Part shown: positions 1 through 12,700 of the stretch, piece after piece | Position numbering within the stretch: position 1 is the stretch's first letter | Layout of the letters: each line of letters opens with the position of its first letter | Assembly (NCBI RefSeq): GCF_034702125.1 | Contig: NC_085876.1 | Span: 7,109,364-7,173,363, forward strand | DNA: 64,000 nucleotides | From: Engraulis encrasicolus | Taxonomy: Eukaryota; Chordata; Actinopteri; Clupeiformes; Engraulidae | Direction: 5' to 3' | Notes under the pieces: model-generated | What the model was told of the DNA's origin: nothing | Seen by the model: the letters and a program-made list of their open reading frames with translations, nothing else | The model's database searches: none | Made by a program: the position numbers and the translations under genes

Positions 1-319
1 GCTACTGGTCGAGGCCAGAAAAGGCTGTGCCGAAGTTCAAACCAAACATTTTCTTAGTCCCAACAGAACGTCTCTGCTTAAACCATGTCACTGCTACTTT
101 CTCTTGTTTATTGGTGGTTTACAGTCAATCAGTGTGTATTACTGCCATCTCCTGGGCTGAGGTGTGGTCCAACGGGGACTACCATGTAAAAAAATAAATA
201 AAGTAATAATAACAAAAAAATTCTGCTTGCTAATTATGAATCCATCAACTACTGTGCTACAGCTGAAGCTAGATTTTTACATGCATGATTCCAACACTGT
301 TGTTTGTGTTGTCCTCTAG
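1..319 (+). other. lypla2: lypla2 intron (3' part)
   Basis: This stretch ends in a pyrimidine-rich tract and an AG at 318-319, directly before the first recognisable lypla2 exon. No coding exon is visible in it. The exon that should carry the catalytic GFSQ serine motif of this family is therefore off the left edge. Confidence 0.6.
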
Positions 320-1978
<1,659 letters not shown>

Positions 1979-2124
1979 CCTCTCTGTGTCCCTACTGTGA
2001 CCTCCACTCACTGACCTTGTCCACACCTCCCCCTCACCTCTGCTCTTCGACATCCGACCTCCCACTTGCCATTATTCTCCCCACAGGAAACAGCCATGAA
2101 GACACACCCGCCATCACACATAGG

Positions 2125-2161
2125 CACACACACACACACACACACACATACACACACACAC
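2125..2161 (+). repeat. (CA)n microsatellite
   Basis: A short CA repeat with one interruption, in the inferred lypla2 3' UTR. Confidence 0.9.
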
Positions 2162-2668
2162 GCTCAGACCTTTGCAACGACATTGAGACATACCCTCACA
2201 CACCATTTACAGATACAGTGCTTTCATTCAGCTGCAAACACACATATTCAACCTTAAACAGCAGAGCATAGCAACCAACCAGTACACCAATCAAAACACC
2301 ACAGTGAAGATGGCAAGACGCGTTATGATTATTATTATTATTATGCATTGATGAAAAAACACACACTCACACACACAGGCATGGACATTGTCTTGTACAT
2401 TCTGTGACCATTTCAGAAACGCCAGATTGGAATGTGTTGTACCATATTTTTTTTGCCCATGAAGTATTTTTGTCAGACTGGACACACTGTTTATCAATCA
2501 CGCAGCATTAAAACTCACAGCGGCCCATCTGTTGCTTGCTCTGGTAAAATACAAACTTGTCCGAAAGGACCACTTAAAAACAAAGAACATCACACGTCAC
2601 GTCTTAATATGCCTTTATCATCCTCTGCTTTGCCCCAGACAACCCTCAACAATCCCTTATTTGTCTGG

Positions 2669-2671
<3 letters not shown>

Positions 2672-2765
<94 letters not shown>
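2672..2765 (+). repeat. (CT)n microsatellite
   Basis: About 46 uninterrupted CT units lie in the inferred lypla2 3' UTR. This is a polypyrimidine tract in the sense strand. Confidence 0.96.
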
Positions 2766-2767
<2 letters not shown>

Positions 2768-3183
2768 CCCATTTCCCCTTCCATTTCCGCTCTAGTCCTC
2801 TTCACTCTGAACCCTTCTTTCACTGACTCCTTGTCACTCGAGCGTACACTGTCTGAGTGGCTTAGGCCGCAGCAGAGGAGTCCTATTCTGTTCTATAATG
2901 CAAGGCCTTACATGGGTTCTGACCCAACTACCCCCAACCACCCACCCCACACACACACGCATGAAACCCATTCTCCTCCTCCATCCTCTGTCCTCCATCA
3001 CTTTCCCTGGGTCTGGACGTATGGGACTTACCCCACCACACAACACAAACTACAAAGACGGCTCATACGCCTCTTCTCCCCCATTTTCCCTTCCCTTTCA
3101 TCTTTGCATGGTGACCTGGTGTGATGAGATGAGCTTTAAGGCTCTGGACTGTAGCACTTTTGGCTGCTGATCCACATGGTTGG

Positions 3184-3189
3184 AATAAA
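3184..3189 (+). terminator. Candidate proximal poly(A) signal of lypla2
   Basis: AATAAA lies 1.2 kb after the lypla2 stop. A second AATAAA follows at about 3246. The downstream sequence is not strongly GT-rich, so use is uncertain. Confidence 0.45.
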
Positions 3190-3774
3190 GTTGTTCAGGA
3201 AATATAAATCAAATGAAAAAACAGGAAGATAATGATAACAATCCGAATAAAAGACATCAATGCTTAATTCAATCCATCTACTACCATCGCTTCTGGTTGT
3301 TGTTTTTTGTTATAATCCATTTGCAGTACAGTGTGAGCATTTCGAGGTGCTATAACATTTTTGGTTTGTCGGTGTTGAGGTGTTTTTGGTCATTTTATTG
3401 TACATAATTGAAAATCACAGGCGACTATATAGGGTTTTTATGCAGAAATGGTTTCACAGTTTTCCAACTGTGTGAAGGGAGAATAATCACGCAGGGTAAC
3501 TGATCCTGAGCCTTTGGCCTTCAAACTACAGACAGCAATCTGATGTCCCCAAATCTTGCGCTGAAATTAATCAATTAGGAGCAAGCAAATAGCAAAAAAG
3601 TGAAGGAACCAAATCATTTTTTTTCTTGTGCAGCTTTCATTACTCAAACTGCAGTGCCTAGCAACGTGCTAGCAATGCATCTCCACACGTTTCTCTTATC
3701 TCACGGTTTCTGTGCTTTGCCAATGTTCAGACGCAAGGCCATCTGTGTTTTCACTCTGGTAGTTTACTGACAAG

Positions 3775-3779
3775 TGCAC

Positions 3780-3853
<74 letters not shown>
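3775..3853 (+). repeat. (CA)n microsatellite
   Basis: About 39 CA units with one CG interruption. An imperfect CA-rich stretch follows at 3890-3947. Confidence 0.95.
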
Positions 3854-3857
<4 letters not shown>

Positions 3858-4921
3858 GTTCAAAGGCAAAGAGTAGTCACATCTCTCACACACACAGACA
3901 CACACACCACACACCCCAACACACACAAATCACACACAAACACACAGTGGCTGTGGCACCTTGCAATGGGGATATATATACATCTTTTAAAACAAAGAAA
4001 AAAAAACTAGACTGAAAAGTCGTTTCTTAAAAAAAAATCTAAGTATATATAACAGTACAAAATGAATTAATAATAAAATATCAATAATCTCCAGTGATTT
4101 GGGATTGTGCATTGGACGGACTCAGGAAGTTAGCTCCTGCAGTGCCACTCTGCAGTGTGATTGGGTGTCCTGCACACTTCAGCTCTCTCTCCATGGCTTG
4201 TGTTTCTGTATATCTTAAAAAATATTTGTTTTAAATGTTAATTGAACAGATTATTGTTTTGTTTGTTTGATATGTGATGAATGTCTTTTACTCTTTTTAT
4301 GTTTTTGACCCTACCTACTACTCCTTCCCAACCCTCCCCACCCTGTCCTCTTTTGAAATGTTGATTTTGATTTTTCCATCCCCACATCCCCCTATCTCTC
4401 CATGAATAACACTGTCAGTCTACTCTTAAGTCATTAGTCTTTACTCTAAGGAGGAGTTTACAAGCTATGAATGAAATTCAAGGACATCACTACACCACAG
4501 AAGTGTTTCTACAGCACCAGTACAATCGCAATGTGAGCCCACTGCTTGATGAGTTCACATTAAGGGGGATTGTAAAATGTTGTAGGATTCAATTACCCGC
4601 CCTCAATTTTTGCTTTCATGCTGTTTTTGGTTTGTAGTGTCCTTCACTGGATCCACACTTGGATGTTTGATTGTAACGTTTCATTCCTTTAGACAGGTCT
4701 GTGTAACTTGGTCATCAAGTCACATTCTCCCCCACCCATCTCAATTCAGCTTTCTCACCATTCGTCATGGATTGAATTTTTAAATTTTTGTTTGTTATAT
4801 TAGTTTTCATTTTGTCCGGTTGTTTTTTTTTTTTTGGTCATTTGTTTTCTCCTTGCCTTGTTTGTTGACTTAGTGTTTTGAGGGACAACTCTGTCCATTT
4901 TTCCAAGACACCTGTGTATGG

Positions 4922-4927
4922 AATAAA
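4922..4927 (+). terminator. Candidate distal poly(A) signal of lypla2
   Basis: AATAAA is followed 20-35 bp later by a GT/T-rich run (gtgtgtgttgtttt), the usual arrangement of a poly(A) signal and its downstream element. It would give a 3' UTR of about 2.97 kb. Confidence 0.6.
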
Positions 4928-4945
4928 TGATGCAAATCGCATGAT

Positions 4946-5872
4946 CGTGTGTGTTGTTTTCATATATTTGCACCTAATGAATTCAGTAATTCATTTAGGG
5001 CAAACACAATGTATCCTACTGAGTCAGACATCCTCACATTAACCTCCGGTAGGCCTAGGCCTAATCCCATTGGGAAATACCACGGGAACGTTGCTGTCAA
5101 TTATTAGTTCGCCCACCAGATGGCCCCATTCCCAAAGTAAGCAAGCAGCACGCGACTCCGCACATTATGGGCATTGACTACCTACCAGTGTAACGGGATT
5201 CCTCTATGACTGTAACTTTCTGTGTTGACAACATAGTGGCATCTGTGGTGGCATCAATACAGCGGATAGACAGAGCCGCATCCGTATTCAAGTGTTTTGC
5301 TAATTTGGTAATCAGCCACGAGCTCGTCACGCACAGGAAAGGAGCAGTAGACTCGTCTTTAGGATGCCATCATTACAGCTCAATTTGATGAAATTTCGGC
5401 TGTGAGCGGAACAGGTTTGCAAGCCAACCATGGTAGGCTATATATGGCGATAGAGCCTAGGCCTTCTTTAAACAGTGCAGGGCTGATAGTATTCAGGCTC
5501 CATGCCTGATTTCAGGCTTGACAGAGTTTGCAAAAATAAAAACATTGATAATAATTAGCCATTAGGTTATTCTTATCTCAGAAAGTGTTACAGGTTCAGG
5601 GTTTTCTTCTACTATCAGGCTTGAATAATGATCATACACAGGCTATTAAATGTTTGAATAATAATGTGTCAAAATAGGCCTACGCTATGCAGTATCTTGT
5701 CGTTGTCGTTAGAGCAGGGAAAAAGTTCAGGCTCAGGATTTTTTTTTTCACTATCACCCCTGCCAGTGTGAGGATAACTACATGGCAGCACAGGCAGACG
5801 GCGTTCAATTCACTCTCCCTTTGCCTTTGTATTAATGTGAGACCAGTCTTTGTTATAACATGTGATAGTAGC
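4946..5872. other. Intergenic spacer between convergent genes
   Basis: No gene is recognised. The stretch contains several copies of palindrome-like taggcctac motifs and one CTCF-like motif. A 60-codon ORF at 5206-5388 (+) has no recognisable similarity and no supporting signals. Confidence 0.5.
5113..5124 (+). promoter_or_regulatory. CTCF-like motif
   Basis: CCACCAGATGGC fits the CTCF core consensus CCASYAGRKGGC at all 12 positions. It lies between the 3' ends of two convergent genes. Binding is not shown by the sequence. Confidence 0.35.
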
Positions 5873-5878
5873 TTTATT
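5873..5878 (-). terminator. Candidate poly(A) signal of the giant gene
   Basis: AATAAA on the minus strand lies about 0.92 kb downstream of the giant gene's stop. No closer perfect signal was noticed on this strand. A variant signal could be used instead. Confidence 0.35.
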
Positions 5879-6794
5879 AACTGAAGATAACTTAATCAGC
5901 ATTGTTTGTAGGCCTACGTAAAACAAACACTGTTACAAACTCTTAAACACGGGCATCGTAAACAAGACTGAAGTTGGCTATCCTAAAGTTTAGTAGACCT
6001 ATTTGTCATAAACTTGTTCCAATCTTAGGCGTGAATAAAAGTAGCCTAGCCTACTACAGCTGTAGGCCTACTCTAGCCAACTAATGGCAATCAGTAAAGA
6101 AAGCAATAGGCTAAATCAATACAACAAATAAATAAGTAACATCATCGCCCACAGCATTTTCCTTAAATTTCCTCATCTTTTCTGACAATATAGGCTAAAT
6201 ATCATATAAGTGATTCACTCTGAATATACTGTAATATTGTGAAAATTGGAGCCAGCAAATATAACATATTATTGAAATAAAAATCAGGAATATTATTATA
6301 GGCATAAGTGTCATTAGAATAATTTCAACTTAAAACAATTATAACACTACAAAAATGTAACTGATGATTCCAGAATCTTCTCTGTTAGACCTCTGTAGTA
6401 AATAGGTGTATTCTCCAACATTTCATGTATGTGCTGCTGAAACAAAAGAAGTCAACATCAACATTTAAATTGTTGTACATTGTTAAATTTATAAGATTGA
6501 AACTCAAAATATTAGGATATAGCTATAATAATATTACAAGGGGTCTAAATAAACACCTGCCAACCGGCCAAATGCTGGTGAAAATTCAATTTCACTGGCA
6601 GAAAAGAAAACTTATGAGTCACTTTTACCCATTGGTGAGTGTGTGTTTGGGTAGTAAGATAAACATCTACTAGCCATTTTGGCTGGTGATGAAAAACGTT
6701 AAGCCCTGATTACAACAACAAAAATAATGTAAGAGATCCAGTCATTGCCTTGTGTCTCTCACCTCTTATGTGCCCCAAGGATATTGAGTTTGGG
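5879..6794 (-). other. Inferred 3' UTR of the giant gene
   Basis: AT-rich, non-coding sequence lies between the stop codon at 6795-6797 and the candidate poly(A) signal. I see no structured element in it. Confidence 0.4.
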
Positions 6795-9700
6795 CTATTC
6801 GTCATGTAAGTCCACCTGGCTGTGTTCCGTGTTCCCACAGCGACAGCAACAGCAGTTGCAGCAACACCTTCTGAAGCACCTCAGCACTCTGACATATAGA
6901 GAGTCCCGCTGATGTATCCTGCCCGTCTGTGTTCCTCTGCTCTCTCTGGGTCTCCCTGGTCCTACATCCATGGCTGTGCTGCTGTCCCCGACCTCTACCA
7001 TCACACCTGTCGATTTGTGGTGAACCTCCCGTGTGTGCTCCAGTTGAGACGAGATCAAGGCCCCCGTCTGACTCGGCCCCCTCTGGGTTAAGGTCTGCAT
7101 GGCACGGTCGACGGTCCTCACCAGTGACCTCTCCAGTTGGGATATCTGCAGTGCTAGTCTCCACAGCTGCTCGCTGCTGACGCCTTTGCCTATGCTCCTC
7201 AGTGCCTCGATCTCCTTCATCATCAGGTCCTTAATGATCTGAACTTGTCGGGCCCTCTCGTTGGCCACCTGGCTGTCCACGGCCTGCTGCCTTTGAAGTA
7301 AGTCTTTGTATTTCTCGATGTCACCTCTTCGGAGCTCTAGTTGTCTCCGAAGTTCCACCTTCTCTTTCTGTTTTTGTTCAAAGACTTCCCACCGCTCCTC
7401 TAGATCCTTTTTCATCTCGAGTATCCTCTGTTCCATTTGTTTGATTTCTTCTCTTTCAATGGTTGTCTTCTTTTCAGCTGTTCTGTCTTTTGGCTGCTTT
7501 CCTCTTTGGACTTTCAGTGTGCCGACATCCCAGCCTCGTGATATCCATGTGGTTGTGAGCTGTTCCAGCCTTTCAAAGCATTTGTCAGTCTCCCCCCTCT
7601 CTATGTCTTCCAAGCATCGTTGAAGTTCAGTTCTGTCCTGCAACATGACTGCCTTTTCTTTTTCCATTGCCTGTATGCTCTTTTCGGTTTCCTCACGCTG
7701 TCTTTGGATCTCTGCTTCCATTGTGGAAAGTTCCTGGCTCTTTTGGTCATATTCCTCCTGCCACTGCCTCAGCTTGTCTGTGTCCTCTCTTTTATCGTCT
7801 TGTGGTGTTTGAGTTGTGGCATTTTGACGGTGCAACACTTTTTCTATTGGTGTGACTGTCATCGTTGCCACGTCTGTCCTTTCAGTTGGTTTCAGTTGCT
7901 CTGTAACTTTGTCTTCTTTTACAATCTGTTTAATGTCTGTAATGGCTTTTATTTGTGCTTCCTCTTCTTCTTCTAGCACTTTCTTCGTGTTCTTTAGTTT
8001 GATAACCTCTATTTCTATGTCCTTTAACTCATCCTGAATCTGTTGTAGCTCCTTGGCTTTTCTCTGACACTCATTCAACACATGCGTCAGTTTACTTCTC
8101 TGAATCTCAATCTCTGAAGTTAACTCTGTAAGTGCCTCTGTGCCTCTCAGTGTTTTCTCTTTGATGATCTCTGCTGTCTCTCTCTGCTCTGCTAGGGTAA
8201 TTCCCTTCGCTGTTTTTGAAAGCTGCATATCAGATGCTGACTTCTCCAGCTCATTTTCTCTCAGTCTTACGGCTTCTGCTCGTTTAGCAATGTCCTGTTC
8301 TTGTCTTTCCAGCTCAGATTTCTTCAGCTTCAATTCTTCAATGTCTTTTTGCAGAGTGTCCACTTTAAATGAAGAATCTTGATCTGCATCAAGTGTTCCC
8401 CTCAGCTTTTCGTCTTCCTTCTTTGCTGCCATCCTCCTTTCTTGTTCTTGTTGGTTTGCTTCCATCTTTTCTTGCTCGAGTAAGCTTTGTTCTTTTTGCA
8501 GTGCCTCCTGTAGGATTTTCAGCTCTTGCCTGTCTTTATTCAAAGCTGATTGGATGTTGTTTAACTCTTCACCCTTGACGTCTGTCTGAACCGCTGTCTC
8601 AGTTTGTTTTCTGACTTGTTCCTCATACTTCCCATGCATCTGTGCTGCATCAGGTATCGTCTCTTGTTGTTTGTCCTGAATCTCCTTATGGACCAATTCT
8701 AGCTCAGCTCTTTTCTTCCAGGTCTCAACTGCAATGTGTTCCAGATCGACCTGTAGCTTCAGACGTTGTGTGGTCAATGCTACTGCTCTCTCCTTCTCGC
8801 TATGGTTCTGCACTCTCGTCTGCTCCAGCTCTTCTCTTTCAGTGCTCAGCATTGTTTGAAGGGTGTCTATCTCCATCTTCAGTTTCTCAAGGTCAGCTTG
8901 CTTTTGTATGATTTCAGCATTCACTGCCTCTAAAGATTCCTGTTTCTGTGTGTCAGATTCCACTTCAACTGCAGTCTCATCAGTTTCTTTTGTATGGGGT
9001 TTGTCTTCCCCATCCTCTTCTGCCACATCTTCTTTCTCCACTGGTTTCACACTGCTATCTATCTTTGGCTCAATCTCAGGAGTCTGTTCCTTGGCATCTG
9101 CCTTGTCTTTTGGTTTTACCTTTTCAACAATGGCGGGTGTTTCAGCATCAGCTTTCTTGATTTCAGCCAACTGTGCTTCAAGCTGAAGTTCTGTTGCAAG
9201 GGTTTTCACTGCCTGTTTAAAGGATGGTAAAAAGTATCGTTCTTTCATAACAACTTGCCTCCCCTTTACAAGTGGGGTCTGTGTTGCTGCATCAGTTGTG
9301 TCCTTTGTCAGAGGTTGTGCGGCATCAGGATCTGTGTCCACTGCAAGTTTTGCATCAAAGTGTTCTAAAATAATCTCTTCTGTCTGTACTGCCATATCAG
9401 ACAGTTCTGTGGTCACCACTGGTGTTTGGGTGGCTGCTTCAAACATCTCCACAGCTAGTGCAGGTGTTTTTATTGCCTTGGCCTTCACTTCTGCTGTTGT
9501 TGTAAATGTTTGGATTGTTTCATCAGACAGCCCCACTCCTTTTGCAGTTGTTTGTGCTGCGGGTGATTCTGTTATAGCATCAGCCTGTAACATTCCAACT
9601 GCAGGTGCTTGGGTTGTTGCATCACCCTGTTCCACAGTTGCTTTGGAGGTTTGCATTGACTCATCAGCCTGCGCTTCTTCAGGAGTTGCAGCATGAGCCG

Positions 9701-12700
9701 TCTCTTTTGTCACAGCAAGCACAGTTTCAGGCTCTGTCTCCACAGCAAGTTTTGCATGAGCCTGCTCTAGAGGATCTTCCACTGTTTGCGTTGCTGTATC
9801 AGACAGCTCCAGGGTCACCACATGTGTTTGGGTGGCTGCCTCAAACAGCTCTACAGCTGCTGTTAACACATGGTCTTCCTCCACAGCTATGGCAGGTGTA
9901 GGGGTTAATGCATCCACCTGCTCAAAGTCAGCTGTTACAGTCTGGGTTGCTGTATCAGACACCTCTTTTGTCTCGGTTTGGGTTGTGTCAAACTCAATGT
10001 CAACAATAGTTATTGCATCAGCCTGTTCAGCAGGGAACGCTTCTGTCTGTGATGCAGTATCAGACAGTTCTGTGCTCACCACTGGTGTTTGGGTGGTTGC
10101 CTCAAACAGCACTAAGCCTGGTGTTACATCTTCTTCTTCCTCCACAGTTAGGGAAGGTGATTCTGTTGTTGCATCCAGCTGCTCCAATTCAGTTTTTACA
10201 GTCTGTGTTGCAGCATTGGACATCTCTTTTGTCACAGGTACTGCAGCTTTTTGCTCTTCTGCCTCTGCTGTTTGTGTTGCAGTATCTGACAATTCTATGG
10301 CCATCACTGGTGTTTGGGTGGCGACCTCAAACAGCTGTAAATCTCCTGCAGGCGTTTTTGCCGCTGCATCTTCTTGCTCTTCTTGCTCTGCAAGTGTTTG
10401 GGTAGCGGCATCATGCTGCTCCACTCCTTCGTCAAGTGTTTGGGTGGCTGCATCATCTTGTTCCACAGTTACAGGTACTTCAGGTAATTCTGTCCCAGCC
10501 TCATCCTGTTCCACAGTTACTGCTGGTGTTTGTGTTGAAGCATCAGCCTGCCTTGCTTCAAGAGTTACAGTCTCAGTGGTAGCATCAACCATCTCTTTTC
10601 TCACCGGTTGTGTTGTCTCCGGCGCTGCATCCACAGCTGCTGTTACAACATGGTCTTCTTCAACAGCCATGACAGGTGTTTTGGTTGTTGCATCCACCTG
10701 CTCCAGTTCAGCTGTGACAGTTTGTGTTTCCGAATCAACCGTCTCTTTTGTCACAGATTGTGCCGCTTCAGGCTCTGCCTCCACTGCAGGTTTTGCATCA
10801 GTCTGCTGCATGGAAGGGTCATCTTCTGTTTGACTTGCAGTATCAAACAGCTCTTTACTCTCCATGGGTGTTTGGGTTGAAGCATCAGCCTCTTCAGAAG
10901 CTGTTGCAGCCTCAGCTGTCAGTTTTGTCACAGATATTGCAGCCTCAGTCTCTGTCTCCACCATAGGTTTTTCATCAGTCTCCCTTAAAGGCTCCTCTAC
11001 TGTTTGTGTTGCAGTATCAGTCAGCTCTGTAATTGCTACTGGTGCTTGTGTTGTGTCCTCTTCAGAGGCTAATGTTTGTGTCGTAGAATCCACATCCTCC
11101 AAGTCAGTTTGTACAGTCTGTGCTGCAGCATCAACCATCTCTTTTGTTGCAGGTTGTGTCTCCATTGGTTTCTGATCGACTGTTTGTGTTGCATTATGAG
11201 ACAGCTCTGTAGTCACCACAGAAGTTTGGGTTGTCACATCATGCAGCTCCTCTGCTGCTGCAGGTGTCTGGGTATCGCGCTCCACCACTGTTTCTGCAAT
11301 TGAAACATCTGCCCTCTCAGGTGTTGACTTTATCTCCTCCATATGTGGTATGACTGTGTCTTCTAGGACCTTGATCTCTTCTTGAAACTGTTTCAGGTAA
11401 TCTCTTTCTGCCTGTATTTCTGCCTTGATCCTGTCATTCTCTACTCTCTGCTTTTCGATTTCATTTTGAAGTCTTTGGAGTTGATCTGATTGTTCATCAA
11501 ATCTCTCTCGCTCCCTCGCCATCTCCTGCCTCATGATTTCAGTGTGACTTGCCTTTTCTTCCACTTCGGTTGCCTTTCTTTGAATTTCCTCTTTTTCATC
11601 TTGAATAGTTTTCCTGTATTGATCCACGTCCTCCAACTGTCTGTTGAGATCATTTTTAAGATTTTCTAATTCCTCTTTCTCTTTCAATAAGGCGTTTCTG
11701 TAGTTTTCTTCTTCCTGTTTTTCCTCGTCCAACTTATTTTTCTGTTTCTCTAGGTCTTCTCTTTCAGAACGCATTGTGTCTTTAATAGTGCTCTCAATTC
11801 TTTGTCTCTCCTCTTCAATGGTTGCTCTGATTTGGTCAAGAGCAGATTTTTCTTTCAGGTTTAAATCAATTATGACATCTAGCTCTTTCTGTTGCTGTTC
11901 AATTTGTGATTTCCATTCTGTCAGGTCGCTCTGCTGCTGTGCAATGTCCTTCATCTGGTCTCTAATGGCGTGTCTCTGTGCCTCAAGGTCAGACTGGTGA
12001 ACCCCAAGGTGCTCTTTTCTGTTATTCAGCTCTTCCTCCTGATCATTCAAGGCTTGTGTTTTAGACTCCATTTCTTGCTGAGTCTGTTTCAGAGCATCGT
12101 TTTCTTTCTGTATTTCATCCAGTCTCTTTTGAAGTTTCTCAAAATCTTCTCTCTCAGAACGTAGACTCTCTTTAAGGGTTGTTTCAGTTCTTCTCCTCTC
12201 TTCATCCATGTCTGCTTTGAATTGCTCCAATTCAGATTTTTCGTTCCTATGTACATCCATCATCTTGTCGAAATCTTTTTGTTGTTTGTCTATCTGATTT
12301 TCTCTTTGTGTCAGGCCACTTTGTTGGTGAGCAATGACCTTCATCTCATGTTCTATGGTGTCTTTCTGTGCTTGGAGTTCTGACTGTTGTACCTCAAGCT
12401 GTTCAGTCCTGGCATTAAGGCCCTCCTCCTGGTCCTTCAGGGCTTGCGATTTAGACTCCATCTCTTGCTGAAGTTGTGTCAGAGCATCTCTTTCTGCTTG
12501 TACTTCTTCCTTGATTTTTTTATTCTCTTCTCTCTGTTTCTCACTTTCATTCTGAAGGCTTACGAGTTCATCCTTTTCATTATTTAGGGCCTGTGCCTGG
12601 TCTTCCAATTGTGCTTTCTCCTTCACCACCTCAACCATCATCATCTGAAGATGAATGGCTTTTTCTTCCATCTCAGCCATCTTCCTTTGAATTTCATCTT

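Larger units (their letters stand above)
1979..4945 (+). other. lypla2: lypla2 3' UTR (inferred extent)
   Basis: No coding exon is seen between the lypla2 stop and about 4945. The stretch holds CA and CT microsatellites, T-rich tracts and two AATAAA signals that could end the transcript (3184 and 4922). The distal one is followed by a GT-rich stretch, as expected downstream of a cleavage site. The extent is inferred only from these signals. ORFs across the CA and CT tracts are repeat translations. Confidence 0.6.

Noticed and set aside
2432..3124. 230-codon ORF with a long Leu-Ser run
   Set aside because: It is a reading of the CT microsatellite within the lypla2 3' UTR, with no other coding sign.
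5206..5388. 60-codon ORF in the intergenic spacer
   Set aside because: No recognisable family, no splice or promoter context, and a length expected by chance.
9832..10833. 333-codon ORF on the + strand, rich in Ser, Ala and Val
   Set aside because: It is antisense to the TQT repeats. Its openness and repetitiveness follow from the repeated codons on the other strand.
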